Shown here one piece after another: positions 6,682 to 14,629 of a stretch of DNA of 47,878 nt. Every line of letters starts with the position of its first letter. Position 1 is the first letter of the stretch. Origin of the DNA: Clostridia bacterium (GTDB lineage Bacteria; Bacillota; Clostridia; Oscillospirales; CAG-272); NCBI GenBank assembly GCA_017444735.1, contig JAFSWB010000026.1:1-47878 (forward strand). Direction: 5' to 3'. A program made the translations under genes and the position numbers. The notes below the pieces were generated by a model that ran no database searches, was not told where the DNA came from, and saw only the letters and a program-made list of their open reading frames with translations.

Positions 6682-9459
6682 TCATTTTCCTCCGTCAATG
6701 CTGTGTTCCGTCAGAACGGTCTTTTCGTCGATGAATTTCCAGTCGTTCCTGTCCCAGATGTTGTTCGTGACCGCCGCCCACGGCGTCGGCAGATACTGGG
6801 TCCCGTTGTTTATCTTCGTGTCCCATCCGGTGTGATAGGTCATGACGAACTGGTCGTGAGCGGTCTTCTCGTCGCTGTTTATCGGCTTGCCGGTGAACGG
6901 ATTCCTCGGATCTTCGACGGTCCCCTCAAACGCGATCGTCGGGACGTCGGCGTTCGTCATGAATTCGTCGGATTCCCTGAAGCCGTGTTCGCCGAAGTCC
7001 TTGACGAGCATAAGCGGAAAGACGTTTCCGACGTCGAAGCTCCGCTTCCCCTTTATCGAGTGGTTGAGCACGTCCTGGGAGTAGAGGTAGTAGCCGTGGT
7101 CGGCGACGACGATGATCTTCGTGTTGTCGTAGACGCCCATCTCCTTCAGCTCGTCGAGCCATCTTCCGACGGCGAGGAGAACGGCGACGTTCGTCTCGTA
7201 GTGGATCGTCTGTCTCTCGTCTGTCACGAAGAGGACCTTGTCGCCGAGCGTGAAGCGCGAGCGGTGCGTCTCGTCGTATTCGGTGTTGTCGACGTCGATC
7301 TCCGGCTCGTATTCGGGCTCCTTGAGGAGCATCGGCTCATGCGGCGTGTCGTTCGCGAGGAAGAGGAACGTGTCCCCGTCGTCCTTTGTGAAAGTCATGG
7401 TGCCGAGATTGAGAAGGACGTTGTACGGCTCGATGAACGACTGATTCATTCCGTGCGCGACGGACGTGCTTTCCCTCGTTTGCTCGGTCGATTCCCTGGA
7501 GAGGACGGTGGCGTGGTACTCGCCGTTGTCGTAGACGTAGAACTCGAGCGCGAGCGGCATCGCCTTGAGAAGCGAGAAACAGAAGAAGTTGCGCAGATCG
7601 GACGCGACGAACTGGCGCTTCATCTCCGGGTCGCCGAAAGCGCCGAGGGTGATGTATTTCTTGATCTCGGGGTACTCGTCGTAGATCGACAGATCCGGGA
7701 CCCATCCGTAGTTCGCATACGGGGGATCGCAGACGGTGACGTCGTAACCGGCGTCGAGGAACGAGACGGGCATGACCTTCAGCGACTCGTTGTGCTTGTC
7801 GACGAGAAGCTCCTTGTCCCTCTTGTTCATCTCAACGGGCGTGTACTCGTATCCGCCGAGCATCGCCGGGACCGCCATGTTGGTATGGCCGCCGAACGAG
7901 ATCACGTTTGAATAATAGGTAAAGCCGTCGAACATATCGCGGAGCTCGGGCTTTTCGTTGAGTATATACGGGAAATACTGACCGAGCGCGCGGTCGAGCA
8001 TAAGGACGATCACGTTCTTGCCCGTTTTGCTGAGCGTGAAGTGCGGCATGATCTCCTCTTCGTTGTATTTGAGCTCGGAGATGTCCCTGTTCGCCGCCGA
8101 GATGTTTATCCCCGCCATGACTGAGACCGCGAACGACGCGGCGAGAAGGACCGCCGCCGCCGCTTTTTTCCACTTTATCGCGATGAGGACGAGGAGGACC
8201 GCCGCGGCGATCGCCACGCATCCGTTTATTATCCCCTCCGCTATCGAGAACGTGAGACCGCCCTCGAATTTCAGCGAGGCCGACACGATCCCGAGCCCCG
8301 TTCCGAAAAACATATAGTCGATCGCGGCGACGCCGCAGAACGCCCACATGACGCGTTCAAAGACGACCTTGCCGCGCGGGCTGGCGAGCCAGTAGAAGAC
8401 GCCCGCCCAGAGGATGAACGTCCCCGCCGCCGTCACGCCGGAGTTCACGATATACCAGACGGGGTGGAAGAAATACTGAACGTCGACGAATTCCTGCGGG
8501 GAGCTCGCGACGTACGCCGACGGGATCAGAACGCCGATGAACGCGGTGAGAAAGACGCCGGACAGTATGAAGAGCGGCCGGTGCGGTTCGGCGGGCTTTC
8601 GCTCTCTGCGGCGAGGGAAGAGCTTCTTCGAAAGGCGCGCGGCGCCCGGAATGAGCAGCGCCGCGCCGAGCGCCGGCATTATGAGCCGTCTCATCTGCGG
8701 GACGCCGAAAGCGTCGGCGCGGAAGAAGACGACGATAAGAACGATCCCCGCCACGGTCGTTATAACGGAGAGGATACGGCCGGGATCCTTGATCTTGTAG
8801 AAAATATTCTTGACGAGGGAGAACACGTTGTTGAGCGTCCAGTAGAAGACGAGTCCGGAAGGCGACGTGTAGAGGAAAAAGAGGAAGAAGACAGCCATTC
8901 CGTAGAGCTGTATCTTCGTTTTGAGAGGAAATCCCTTGAGATAGATCGCCGCGGAGACGAAGTTTATCACCGTCATCAGGATCGGAAGGAGATTGAGCGT
9001 CAGCGAGCCGATGACGAGCAGTCCGTCCGGGCGCGAGAGATCGGCGATCGGACCGAAGGAGACGCCCTCGAGGAGCTTCAGCCCCGAGAGGAACTGATAC
9101 GCCGCCATGAAGAACGGGATCTCGAGAAGGAGCGACGCGGAGCCGCGCAGAGCGTTCGTCGGCGAGTAGTTGTTCTGCCTGTAGAACGTCTGCAGCATCA
9201 TCATGCGCTCGTTGCCGGAAAACGTCTTTTTTATGTGGGTGATACCCGGCTTCAGAGCCGCCTCGACGTCGCGCGCGTGCTCCTGCATCGCGTCGGCGCG
9301 GCGGTAGAGCGGGAGAACGAGCACGTTCATGGCGAGGGAGAGGAAGATTATCGCCAGTCCCGGGGAAAGAACGAGCTCGTAGGCGTATTTGAACACGACC
9401 TCGAAAAACAGTCTGAGAGGTCCGATGAAGAACGAACCGAGAAGGGAGAAAAACGACAT
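6682..9459 (-). CDS. Fusion: YidC/Oxa1-like domain + membrane region + sulfatase/LTA-synthase-like domain
   Basis: 925 residues in three parts. Residues 15-222 match YidC/Oxa1 insertases in order and motif: a helix with PGLAIIFLSLAMNVLVLPL, the amphipathic hairpin, a helix at 106-130 and the PSGLVFYWTLNN helix. Residues 230-455 add about seven transmembrane helices. Residues 478-925 form an alkaline-phosphatase-superfamily domain resembling lipoteichoic-acid synthases and phosphoglycerol transferases, with likely metal/nucleophile residues Asp489, Thr526 and Asp787-His788 (VVADHG), and a likely substrate His707. The conserved Arg in the first insertase core helix is Asn45 here, which argues against ordinary insertase work. 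Start: AAGGAGGA lies upstream and the gene begins one base after the previous stop. Inferred role: extracytoplasmic transfer or trimming of a phosphate-linked polymer. Confidence 0.75.
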   Translation of the reverse strand: MSFFSLLGSFFIGPLRLFFEVVFKYAYELVLSPGLAIIFLSLAMNVLVLPLYRRADAMQEHARDVEAALKPGITHIKKTFSGNERMMMLQTFYRQNNYSPTNALRGSASLLLEIPFFMAAYQFLSGLKLLEGVSFGPIADLSRPDGLLVIGSLTLNLLPILMTVINFVSAAIYLKGFPLKTKIQLYGMAVFFLFFLYTSPSGLVFYWTLNNVFSLVKNIFYKIKDPGRILSVITTVAGIVLIVVFFRADAFGVPQMRRLIMPALGAALLIPGAARLSKKLFPRRRERKPAEPHRPLFILSGVFLTAFIGVLIPSAYVASSPQEFVDVQYFFHPVWYIVNSGVTAAGTFILWAGVFYWLASPRGKVVFERVMWAFCGVAAIDYMFFGTGLGIVSASLKFEGGLTFSIAEGIINGCVAIAAAVLLVLIAIKWKKAAAAVLLAASFAVSVMAGINISAANRDISELKYNEEEIMPHFTLSKTGKNVIVLMLDRALGQYFPYILNEKPELRDMFDGFTYYSNVISFGGHTNMAVPAMLGGYEYTPVEMNKRDKELLVDKHNESLKVMPVSFLDAGYDVTVCDPPYANYGWVPDLSIYDEYPEIKKYITLGAFGDPEMKRQFVASDLRNFFCFSLLKAMPLALEFYVYDNGEYHATVLSRESTEQTRESTSVAHGMNQSFIEPYNVLLNLGTMTFTKDDGDTFLFLANDTPHEPMLLKEPEYEPEIDVDNTEYDETHRSRFTLGDKVLFVTDERQTIHYETNVAVLLAVGRWLDELKEMGVYDNTKIIVVADHGYYLYSQDVLNHSIKGKRSFDVGNVFPLMLVKDFGEHGFRESDEFMTNADVPTIAFEGTVEDPRNPFTGKPINSDEKTAHDQFVMTYHTGWDTKINNGTQYLPTPWAAVTNNIWDRNDWKFIDEKTVLTEHSIDGGK

Positions 9460-9460
9460 G

Positions 9461-10693
9461 TCAGCTTTCCTCCTTTTCCGTCAGTTTTTTGTATTTTTCG
9501 ACAAGATAGTCGGCGCAGAGGCGGGCGCCTTCTCCGGGGTTCGCCCACGTTTCCTCTCTTACCTCGCGTCTGCCCTCCGCGTAGCGCGGCTCGGTGAGGC
9601 AGCGGTCGATAAGCTCTTTCATATTCGCCTCCGATTCCTCCGTCAGCCGCTCGCCGAGCCGTGGCAGGGCGGACGCGGTCCAGATCGGACGGTCGAGCCA
9701 CCACGCGTCGTAGGGCGCGGTGTCGAAATCGGGGTCCGTGTAGACGACGGGCTTGTCGTATACGAGCGTGAAATCGAAGATGACGCCCGAGAAGTCGGAG
9801 ACGAGGATGTCGGAGCGGTTCAGCACGTCGAAATTGTCGCGGTCGCGGTTCCATTCGAGCCGGTCGGACCCGGGGTATTTGCTCATAAGGTCGTCCATAA
9901 GCTCCTTTTCGGACGTGAACGACTGCGGATGCGGTCTGACGATCACGTGGTAACCGGTCGCGAGAAGATCTTCGATTATCTTGCCGCCGTAGACGCCGAA
10001 GAGCGCCGATTTGCCCCAGGACGGGGCGAGGAGGACGGTGCGGGGATGCTCCGGAGCGGGGGGCGACGAGAGAAGACGGGCTCTCATCTCGTCCATGTAC
10101 GGGATGCCGGTCATGACGAGCTCTTTTTCGGGGAGAGAGCGCATTTTCTCGAGATCGCGGACGTCCTTCGCCTGATAATCGCCCGACAGGAGGATCGCGT
10201 CGTAATAGTCGATCCCGAACATACGGTAGAGACATATCTCGCTCGCCGCGTGGGGGATGTGAACGTACCACGAGACGGCGGGAGACCTCTTCCACTGGTA
10301 GACCTCGAGGCCGGGGGTCGTCGAGAGGACGATATCCGCGTTGAGGTTGTTCAGCCGCGTAAAGAGCTTGTTTCCGTCGCCGCCGTATTCGGCGGTCAGC
10401 CCCTCGATCCCGCACGAGAAGGCGGGGTCGTCCCGGGACCCGGCGATATAGAGGACGCGCTCGCCGCGGCGGGAGAGCTCCCGAAGGACCGGCTCGAAGA
10501 CGGAAAAATAGCGTTTATTGTCGGAAAACACCGCGAAGGGGACGCGTTCGGCGTCCTTTTTCGCGCGTCCGCCGCCGACGCGGGAACGGAGCTTCATTAT
10601 GAAAACCCTTATCGAATAAACGGCCGCTCCCATTATGCCGAGCAGGACCGTGAAAAGCATACTCCCCGTTCCGGGATCTATGTAAGCGAACAT
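9461..10693 (-). CDS. CDP-glycerol glycerophosphotransferase-like protein (TagB/TagF family)
   Basis: 410 residues. The N-terminus is a hydrophobic membrane segment starting with YIDPGTGSMLF, a motif often found at the head of clostridial and spirochaete members of this family. The rest is the GT-B-like glyphos-transferase domain with VIVRPHPQS and SDFSGVIFDF near the C-terminal half, the nucleotide/phosphate-binding motifs of the family. Known members add glycerol-phosphate or ribitol-phosphate units from CDP-polyols to teichoic acid precursors on the inner membrane face. First gene of the lic operon with its own strong promoter. Exact donor and acceptor are unknown; no tarI/tarD-type CDP-polyol synthesis gene is in this window. 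Confidence 0.8.
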   Translation of the reverse strand: MFAYIDPGTGSMLFTVLLGIMGAAVYSIRVFIMKLRSRVGGGRAKKDAERVPFAVFSDNKRYFSVFEPVLRELSRRGERVLYIAGSRDDPAFSCGIEGLTAEYGGDGNKLFTRLNNLNADIVLSTTPGLEVYQWKRSPAVSWYVHIPHAASEICLYRMFGIDYYDAILLSGDYQAKDVRDLEKMRSLPEKELVMTGIPYMDEMRARLLSSPPAPEHPRTVLLAPSWGKSALFGVYGGKIIEDLLATGYHVIVRPHPQSFTSEKELMDDLMSKYPGSDRLEWNRDRDNFDVLNRSDILVSDFSGVIFDFTLVYDKPVVYTDPDFDTAPYDAWWLDRPIWTASALPRLGERLTEESEANMKELIDRCLTEPRYAEGRREVREETWANPGEGARLCADYLVEKYKKLTEKEES

Positions 10694-10730
10694 GGGGCCG
10701 TGATCCTTTCATTGTTACTCACGAAAAATT

Positions 10731-10759
10731 ATTATATCACATTTAAATATTATTATCAA
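10731..10759 (-). promoter_or_regulatory. Promoter of the TagB-YidC/sulfatase-lic operon
   Basis: On the minus strand, -35 TTGATA (10759-10754) and -10 TATAAT (10736-10731) are separated by exactly 17 bases in an AT-rich stretch. The start codon lies at 10693, about 37 bases downstream. AAAGGA precedes that start. This single promoter can serve all five genes down to 3911. Confidence 0.85.
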
Positions 10760-10911
10760 CTTTTTCGGAATAATATCGGACGCGGTCGAAGAAACCGCTA
10801 ATGTATACTGCCGAAAAAAGAGGAAAAAGGTTACGTGAAACGAAGATTTTTCAAAAAAACGGGATATCGTTTTTTTTGCTCCGCAAAATGGCGAACGAAG
10901 CGAAAGAACGG

Positions 10912-10940
10912 TTGATTTCGGCGCCGTTTTGTGATAGAAT
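10912..10940 (+). promoter_or_regulatory. Promoter of the PfkB-kinase operon
   Basis: TTGATT (10912-10917) and TAGAAT (10935-10940) with a 17-base spacer, 39 bases before the start codon at 10980. It is the divergent partner of the lic-operon promoter; about 150 bases separate the two. Confidence 0.75.
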
Positions 10941-10979
10941 ACAATCAGATAGATATGCCTTCGCGAAAGGGTGTGCGAT

Positions 10980-11924
10980 ATGAAAAAAAGGATCCTTGTC
11001 GTAAGCAGCGCAAATATGGATATGGTACAGCGCGTCCGCCGCGTTCCGTCCTCGGGCGAGACCGTTCTCGAGACGGGCGGCTCGTATTCCTACGTGCCGG
11101 GCGGAAAAGGCGCGAATTCCGCTATCGCGATGGCGCGGCTCGGCGCGGACTGCGTCTTCGTATGCAAGGTGGGAGACGATCAGAACGGCAGAGCGCTCAC
11201 GTCTCTTTACCGCTCGGAGGGGATCGACACGAGGTACGTCGTCACCGATCCCGAAAAGCCGACGGGACTCGCTTCGATCCTCGTCGAGGACAGCGGAGCG
11301 AACCGCATAATCGTCTTCCCGGGCGCGAACGGCGCGCTCGGCGCGGGCGACGTCGAGGAGTGCTTCAACTGCTATCCCGACGCCGTCTATCTTCAGTTCG
11401 AGATACCGGACGAGGCGATAATCGAGGCGTGCCGCATAGCGCACAAAAGGGAGATACCGATCTTCATCGACGCCGCGCCGGCGCGTGCGGATTTCCCACT
11501 CGACAAGCTCGGCCCCGTCGAGATGTTTTCTCTCAACGAGACGGAGTGCCGCGTCTTCACCGGGATCGATCCCGACGGCGAGGAAAACTGCCTCAGGGCG
11601 TCGATCAAGCTGAGGGGCGCGACGAGGGCGAAATACGTCGTCCTGAAGCTCGGCGCGCGCGGAGCGTTCCTTTTCGACGGAGAGGAGTATTTCTCATACC
11701 CGGCGGAGCGCGTAAAGGCCGTCGACACGACGGCGGCGGGCGACGTCTTCACCGCCGCGCTCACGACGTATTACGCCGTTCACGGCAATATCGGCGCCGC
11801 GATACGGTTCGGCAACGCCGCCGCGGGGATCTCCGTTTCCCGCCCCGGAGCCTCGACCTCGATACCCACGCTCAAAGAGCTTACCGAGTATAGAAAAGAA
11901 AAAGAGGAAGCGGAAAAGGGTTAA
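10980..11924 (+). CDS. PfkB-family sugar kinase, ribokinase-like
   Basis: 314 residues of the PfkB carbohydrate kinase family. GGKGAN at 41-46 is the first family signature (sugar binding), and DTTAAGD at 249-255 is the second, with Asp255 as the catalytic base; the DTTAAGD variant is the one seen in ribokinase. It would phosphorylate a furanose sugar, most likely ribose, with ATP. The ATG at 10980 is preferred over an in-frame GTG three codons earlier because AAAGGG sits 8 bases before it. It is the first gene of a long plus-strand operon and has no ribose transport genes beside it, so substrate remains uncertain. Confidence 0.85.
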   Translation: MKKRILVVSSANMDMVQRVRRVPSSGETVLETGGSYSYVPGGKGANSAIAMARLGADCVFVCKVGDDQNGRALTSLYRSEGIDTRYVVTDPEKPTGLASILVEDSGANRIIVFPGANGALGAGDVEECFNCYPDAVYLQFEIPDEAIIEACRIAHKREIPIFIDAAPARADFPLDKLGPVEMFSLNETECRVFTGIDPDGEENCLRASIKLRGATRAKYVVLKLGARGAFLFDGEEYFSYPAERVKAVDTTAAGDVFTAALTTYYAVHGNIGAAIRFGNAAAGISVSRPGASTSIPTLKELTEYRKEKEEAEKG

Positions 11925-11927
11925 ACG

Positions 11928-12362
11928 ATGATCATTATGAGCGTTGATTACGGCGACGCCCGCACCGGACTCGCCGTTTCGGACAAAACCGAGTTTCTGG
12001 CGTCCGCCGCGGGGCTGATCGCAAGACCGGGCTTCAAAAAGATCGCCGCCGAGGTCGCGCGGCGCGCCGGAGAGCTCGGGGCGGAGCTTATCGTCGTCGG
12101 CGATCCCGTCAACATGGACGGGACGGAGGGACCGAGAAGTCAGAAGTGCCGCGATTTCGCCCGCGAGGTCGAAGCGGCTTCGGGCATCCCGACGGTCACC
12201 TTCGACGAACGGCTGACGTCCGTCTCGGCTCACGAGATCCTCTCGGCGTCCGGAATGAAGATGAAAAAGCAGAAAAAACACGTTGACGAGCTCGCCGCCG
12301 TCATAATCCTCGAGTCGTTCCTCGAGGAAAGAAAGCGCGCGGCGAAGGGGGAGGGCGAATGA
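11928..12362 (+). CDS. ruvX: RuvX/YqgF-family RNase H-like nuclease
   Basis: 144 residues, the normal size of YqgF proteins. The RNase H-like fold is marked by SVDYGDARTGLAVSD near the N-terminus (catalytic Asp), VVGDPVNMDG in the middle, FDERLTS and the C-terminal DELAAVIIL acidic helix. Members act in 5' processing of pre-16S rRNA and are also called putative Holliday-junction resolvases. It begins three bases after the kinase stop with AAAAGGG upstream, and overlaps the next gene. Confidence 0.9.
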   Translation: MIIMSVDYGDARTGLAVSDKTEFLASAAGLIARPGFKKIAAEVARRAGELGAELIVVGDPVNMDGTEGPRSQKCRDFAREVEAASGIPTVTFDERLTSVSAHEILSASGMKMKKQKKHVDELAAVIILESFLEERKRAAKGEGE

Positions 12363-12826
12363 CGACTTTTTTGAAGTATCTCAAGGTGTTCGCGATCTCC
12401 ATGGTCCCGATCCTCGAGCTCCGCGCCGCCGTCCCGCTCGGCGTGACGGTGGAGGGGCTTCCGCTCCTGCCCGTCCTCGGAGTGAGCGTCCTCGGGAATA
12501 TGCTTCCCGTCCCGTTCATCATCCTGTTCATCAGGCCGATCTTCAACTGGATGAAGGAGAGGGGAAAGCTCTTCCGCAGGATCGCGGAGAAAATGGAGCA
12601 AAAAGCGGAGCGCAAGGCCGATAAAATAAAGAGATACGAGCTTTTCGGGCTCTTTCTGCTCGTGGCGATCCCCCTCCCGGGGACCGGCGCGTGGACGGGG
12701 GCGCTCGTCGCGGCGCTTTTCGACATAAGGCTGAAAAACGCCGTTCCGGTCATCCTCGCGGGGGTCGTGACCGCGGGCGTCGTGATGTCTCTCATCACGT
12801 TCGGCGCAAAGGCGTTCCTTACATAA
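12359..12826 (+). CDS. Putative small multidrug-export family membrane protein
   Basis: 155 residues with four or so hydrophobic segments. The N-terminal ISMVPILELRAAVPLGV and the later LFLLVAIPLPGTGAWTGAL are the paired motifs of the COG2426/Sm_multidrug_ex family. A basic, charged stretch of about 30 residues (RIAEKMEQKAERKADKIK) separates the two halves. The family is named for export but its substrate is not established. It shares an ATGA overlap with ruvX and has GGGGGAGGG before the start. Confidence 0.8.
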   Translation: MTTFLKYLKVFAISMVPILELRAAVPLGVTVEGLPLLPVLGVSVLGNMLPVPFIILFIRPIFNWMKERGKLFRRIAEKMEQKAERKADKIKRYELFGLFLLVAIPLPGTGAWTGALVAALFDIRLKNAVPVILAGVVTAGVVMSLITFGAKAFLT

Positions 12827-12851
12827 AATCCCTTCTGACAGGAGAAGATAT

Positions 12852-14129
12852 ATGAAAACTGCGGAACTCAAAAAGATCTTTTCGGACTCGTTTCCCGAGA
12901 AAACGGCGGAACAGCTCGCCGTCGCGGACACGGCGGCGGAAAAGGAGAGGTTTCTCGGCCTCATCGACGGATACGAAGAGCTGTACGGCGACGGCGACGT
13001 GTCCCTTTATTCGGTCGGAGGGAGAAGCGAGATCTCCGGCAACCACACCGACCACAATCACGGACGCGTCATCGCGGCGGCGGTCAATCTCGACGTCATC
13101 GCGGCGGCGGCGCCGTCCGACGACGGATATATCAGGATAAAGAGCGAGGGATTTCCCGAGGACGTCGTCCCGCCGGAGGCGTCGGAACGCCCCGATCCCT
13201 CGATGTACTATACGTCCGCGGCGATCATCGCCGGGATGAGACGCGCGTTTGAAAATTCAGGCCGCCGCGTCGGCGGCTTCACCGCCTACACGACCTCGCG
13301 CGTCATGAAGGGTTCCGGGATCTCGTCGTCCGCGGCGTTCGAGGTGATGGTGGGAAACATCCTCAATCACCTTTACTGCGGCGGTGAGGTGTCCGGCGTC
13401 GAGATCGCGAAGATGGCGCAGTGGGCGGAGAACGTCTACTTCGGCAAGCCGTGCGGTCTGATGGATCAGACGGCGTGCGCCGTCGGCGGATTTATCACGA
13501 TCGACTTTCTCGATCCTTCAAATCCCGTCATCGAGGCGCTTGACTTCGATCTTACGTCCCGCGGATATTCGCTCTGCGTCGTCAACACGGGCGGCAACCA
13601 CGCCGATCTCAACGAAGATTACGCGTCCGTTCCGCGCGAGATGAAGGCGGTTGCGGCGGCGCTCGGCGGCGAGGTGCTTCGCGGCTTCTCGTTCGACGAC
13701 GTCGTTGAAAACGTCGTGACGCTCCGCGAGAAGTGCGGCGACCGCGCGATCCTCCGCGCGCTCCATTTCATAGCCGAGAACGAGAGGGTCGGCGAGCAGG
13801 TCGAAGCGATAAAGCGCGGCGACCTCGACGGCTTCTTCCGCGGCGTGATCGACAGCGGAAATTCGAGCTTCAAATATCTTCAGAACGTGTATACCTCGCA
13901 GAACGTGAGCGAGCAGGGCCTTTCCCTCGCGCTCTGCCTGACCGACCGCTTCCTCAAGGGCAAGCGCGCGGCGCACAGAGTCCACGGCGGCGGCTTCGCC
14001 GGTACGATCCAGGCGTTCGTTCCGACCGCCGACGCGCCGGAGTACAAGGCGCTCATGGATTCCGTGTTTGGGGACGGAGCGTGCCATATCCTGTCCGTCC
14101 GCCCCGCCGGAGCCGTCCGCGTGATCTGA
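12852..14129 (+). CDS. galK: Galactokinase-type GHMP kinase
   Basis: 425 residues. SVGGRSEISGNHTDHNHG at residues 54-71 is a variant of the galactokinase signature (usually GR.NLIGEHTDYN), with the Arg, Glu, His and Asp positions kept. KGSGISSSAAFE at 153-164 is the GHMP ATP-binding loop, and CGLMDQTA places the catalytic Asp at 204. It would make galactose-1-phosphate in the Leloir pathway. AGGAG lies 8 bases before the start. No galT or galE neighbours are present, and the variant signature leaves room for another sugar substrate. Confidence 0.8.
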   Translation: MKTAELKKIFSDSFPEKTAEQLAVADTAAEKERFLGLIDGYEELYGDGDVSLYSVGGRSEISGNHTDHNHGRVIAAAVNLDVIAAAAPSDDGYIRIKSEGFPEDVVPPEASERPDPSMYYTSAAIIAGMRRAFENSGRRVGGFTAYTTSRVMKGSGISSSAAFEVMVGNILNHLYCGGEVSGVEIAKMAQWAENVYFGKPCGLMDQTACAVGGFITIDFLDPSNPVIEALDFDLTSRGYSLCVVNTGGNHADLNEDYASVPREMKAVAAALGGEVLRGFSFDDVVENVVTLREKCGDRAILRALHFIAENERVGEQVEAIKRGDLDGFFRGVIDSGNSSFKYLQNVYTSQNVSEQGLSLALCLTDRFLKGKRAAHRVHGGGFAGTIQAFVPTADAPEYKALMDSVFGDGACHILSVRPAGAVRVI

Positions 14130-14130
14130 G

Positions 14131-14613
14131 ATGGCGGATCTCTTCATAATCGCCGTCGGTTCCCTGCGCGAGAAGTATTTCCGCGACGCCGCCGACGAAT
14201 ATATCAAACGGCTCTCGGCGTCGTGGAACGTTCACGAGGTCGAGATAAAGGAGGAGAAGCTGTCCGCTTCTCCCACCGCCGCCGAGATATCCGCCGCTCT
14301 TCAGAAGGAGGGCGAACGGATCGCGGCGGCGATCCCGAAGAGGGCTTACTCCGTCGCGCTCTGCGTCGAGGGGTTCGCCCCCGATTCCGTCGGCTTTTCC
14401 TCGCTTCTCGGGGACGCGAAGACGGCGGGATATTCGTCCGTTTGCTTTATAATAGGGTCTGCAAACGGTCTGTCCGAAAAAGTGAAGGAGGCGTGCCTGT
14501 GCCGTCTCTCGATGTCGCGGATGACGTTTCCGCACCGGCTCGCCAGGGTGATGCTCCTCGAGGCGGTCTACCGCGCGACGGAGATCGGCCGCGGGTCGGG
14601 TTACCACAAATGA
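14131..14613 (+). CDS. rlmH: 23S rRNA pseudouridine-1915 N3-methyltransferase
   Basis: 160 residues, SPOUT-class methyltransferase. FIIGSANGLSEKVKE is the SAM-binding knot loop and MTFPHRLARVMLLEAVYRA with the terminal GSGYHK is the highly conserved C-terminal signature of RlmH. The usual IGGA.G loop is IGSANG here. It starts one base after the galactokinase stop and has no clear ribosome-binding site of its own, so translation probably depends on coupling. Confidence 0.93.
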   Translation: MADLFIIAVGSLREKYFRDAADEYIKRLSASWNVHEVEIKEEKLSASPTAAEISAALQKEGERIAAAIPKRAYSVALCVEGFAPDSVGFSSLLGDAKTAGYSSVCFIIGSANGLSEKVKEACLCRLSMSRMTFPHRLARVMLLEAVYRATEIGRGSGYHK

Positions 14614-14629
14614 GAGGAAGTGAAAAAGG

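Noticed and set aside
6649..7911. Plus-strand open frame opposite the sulfatase-like domain
   Set aside because: Antisense shadow, rich in Val, Arg and Glu, with no ribosome-binding site or recognisable domain.
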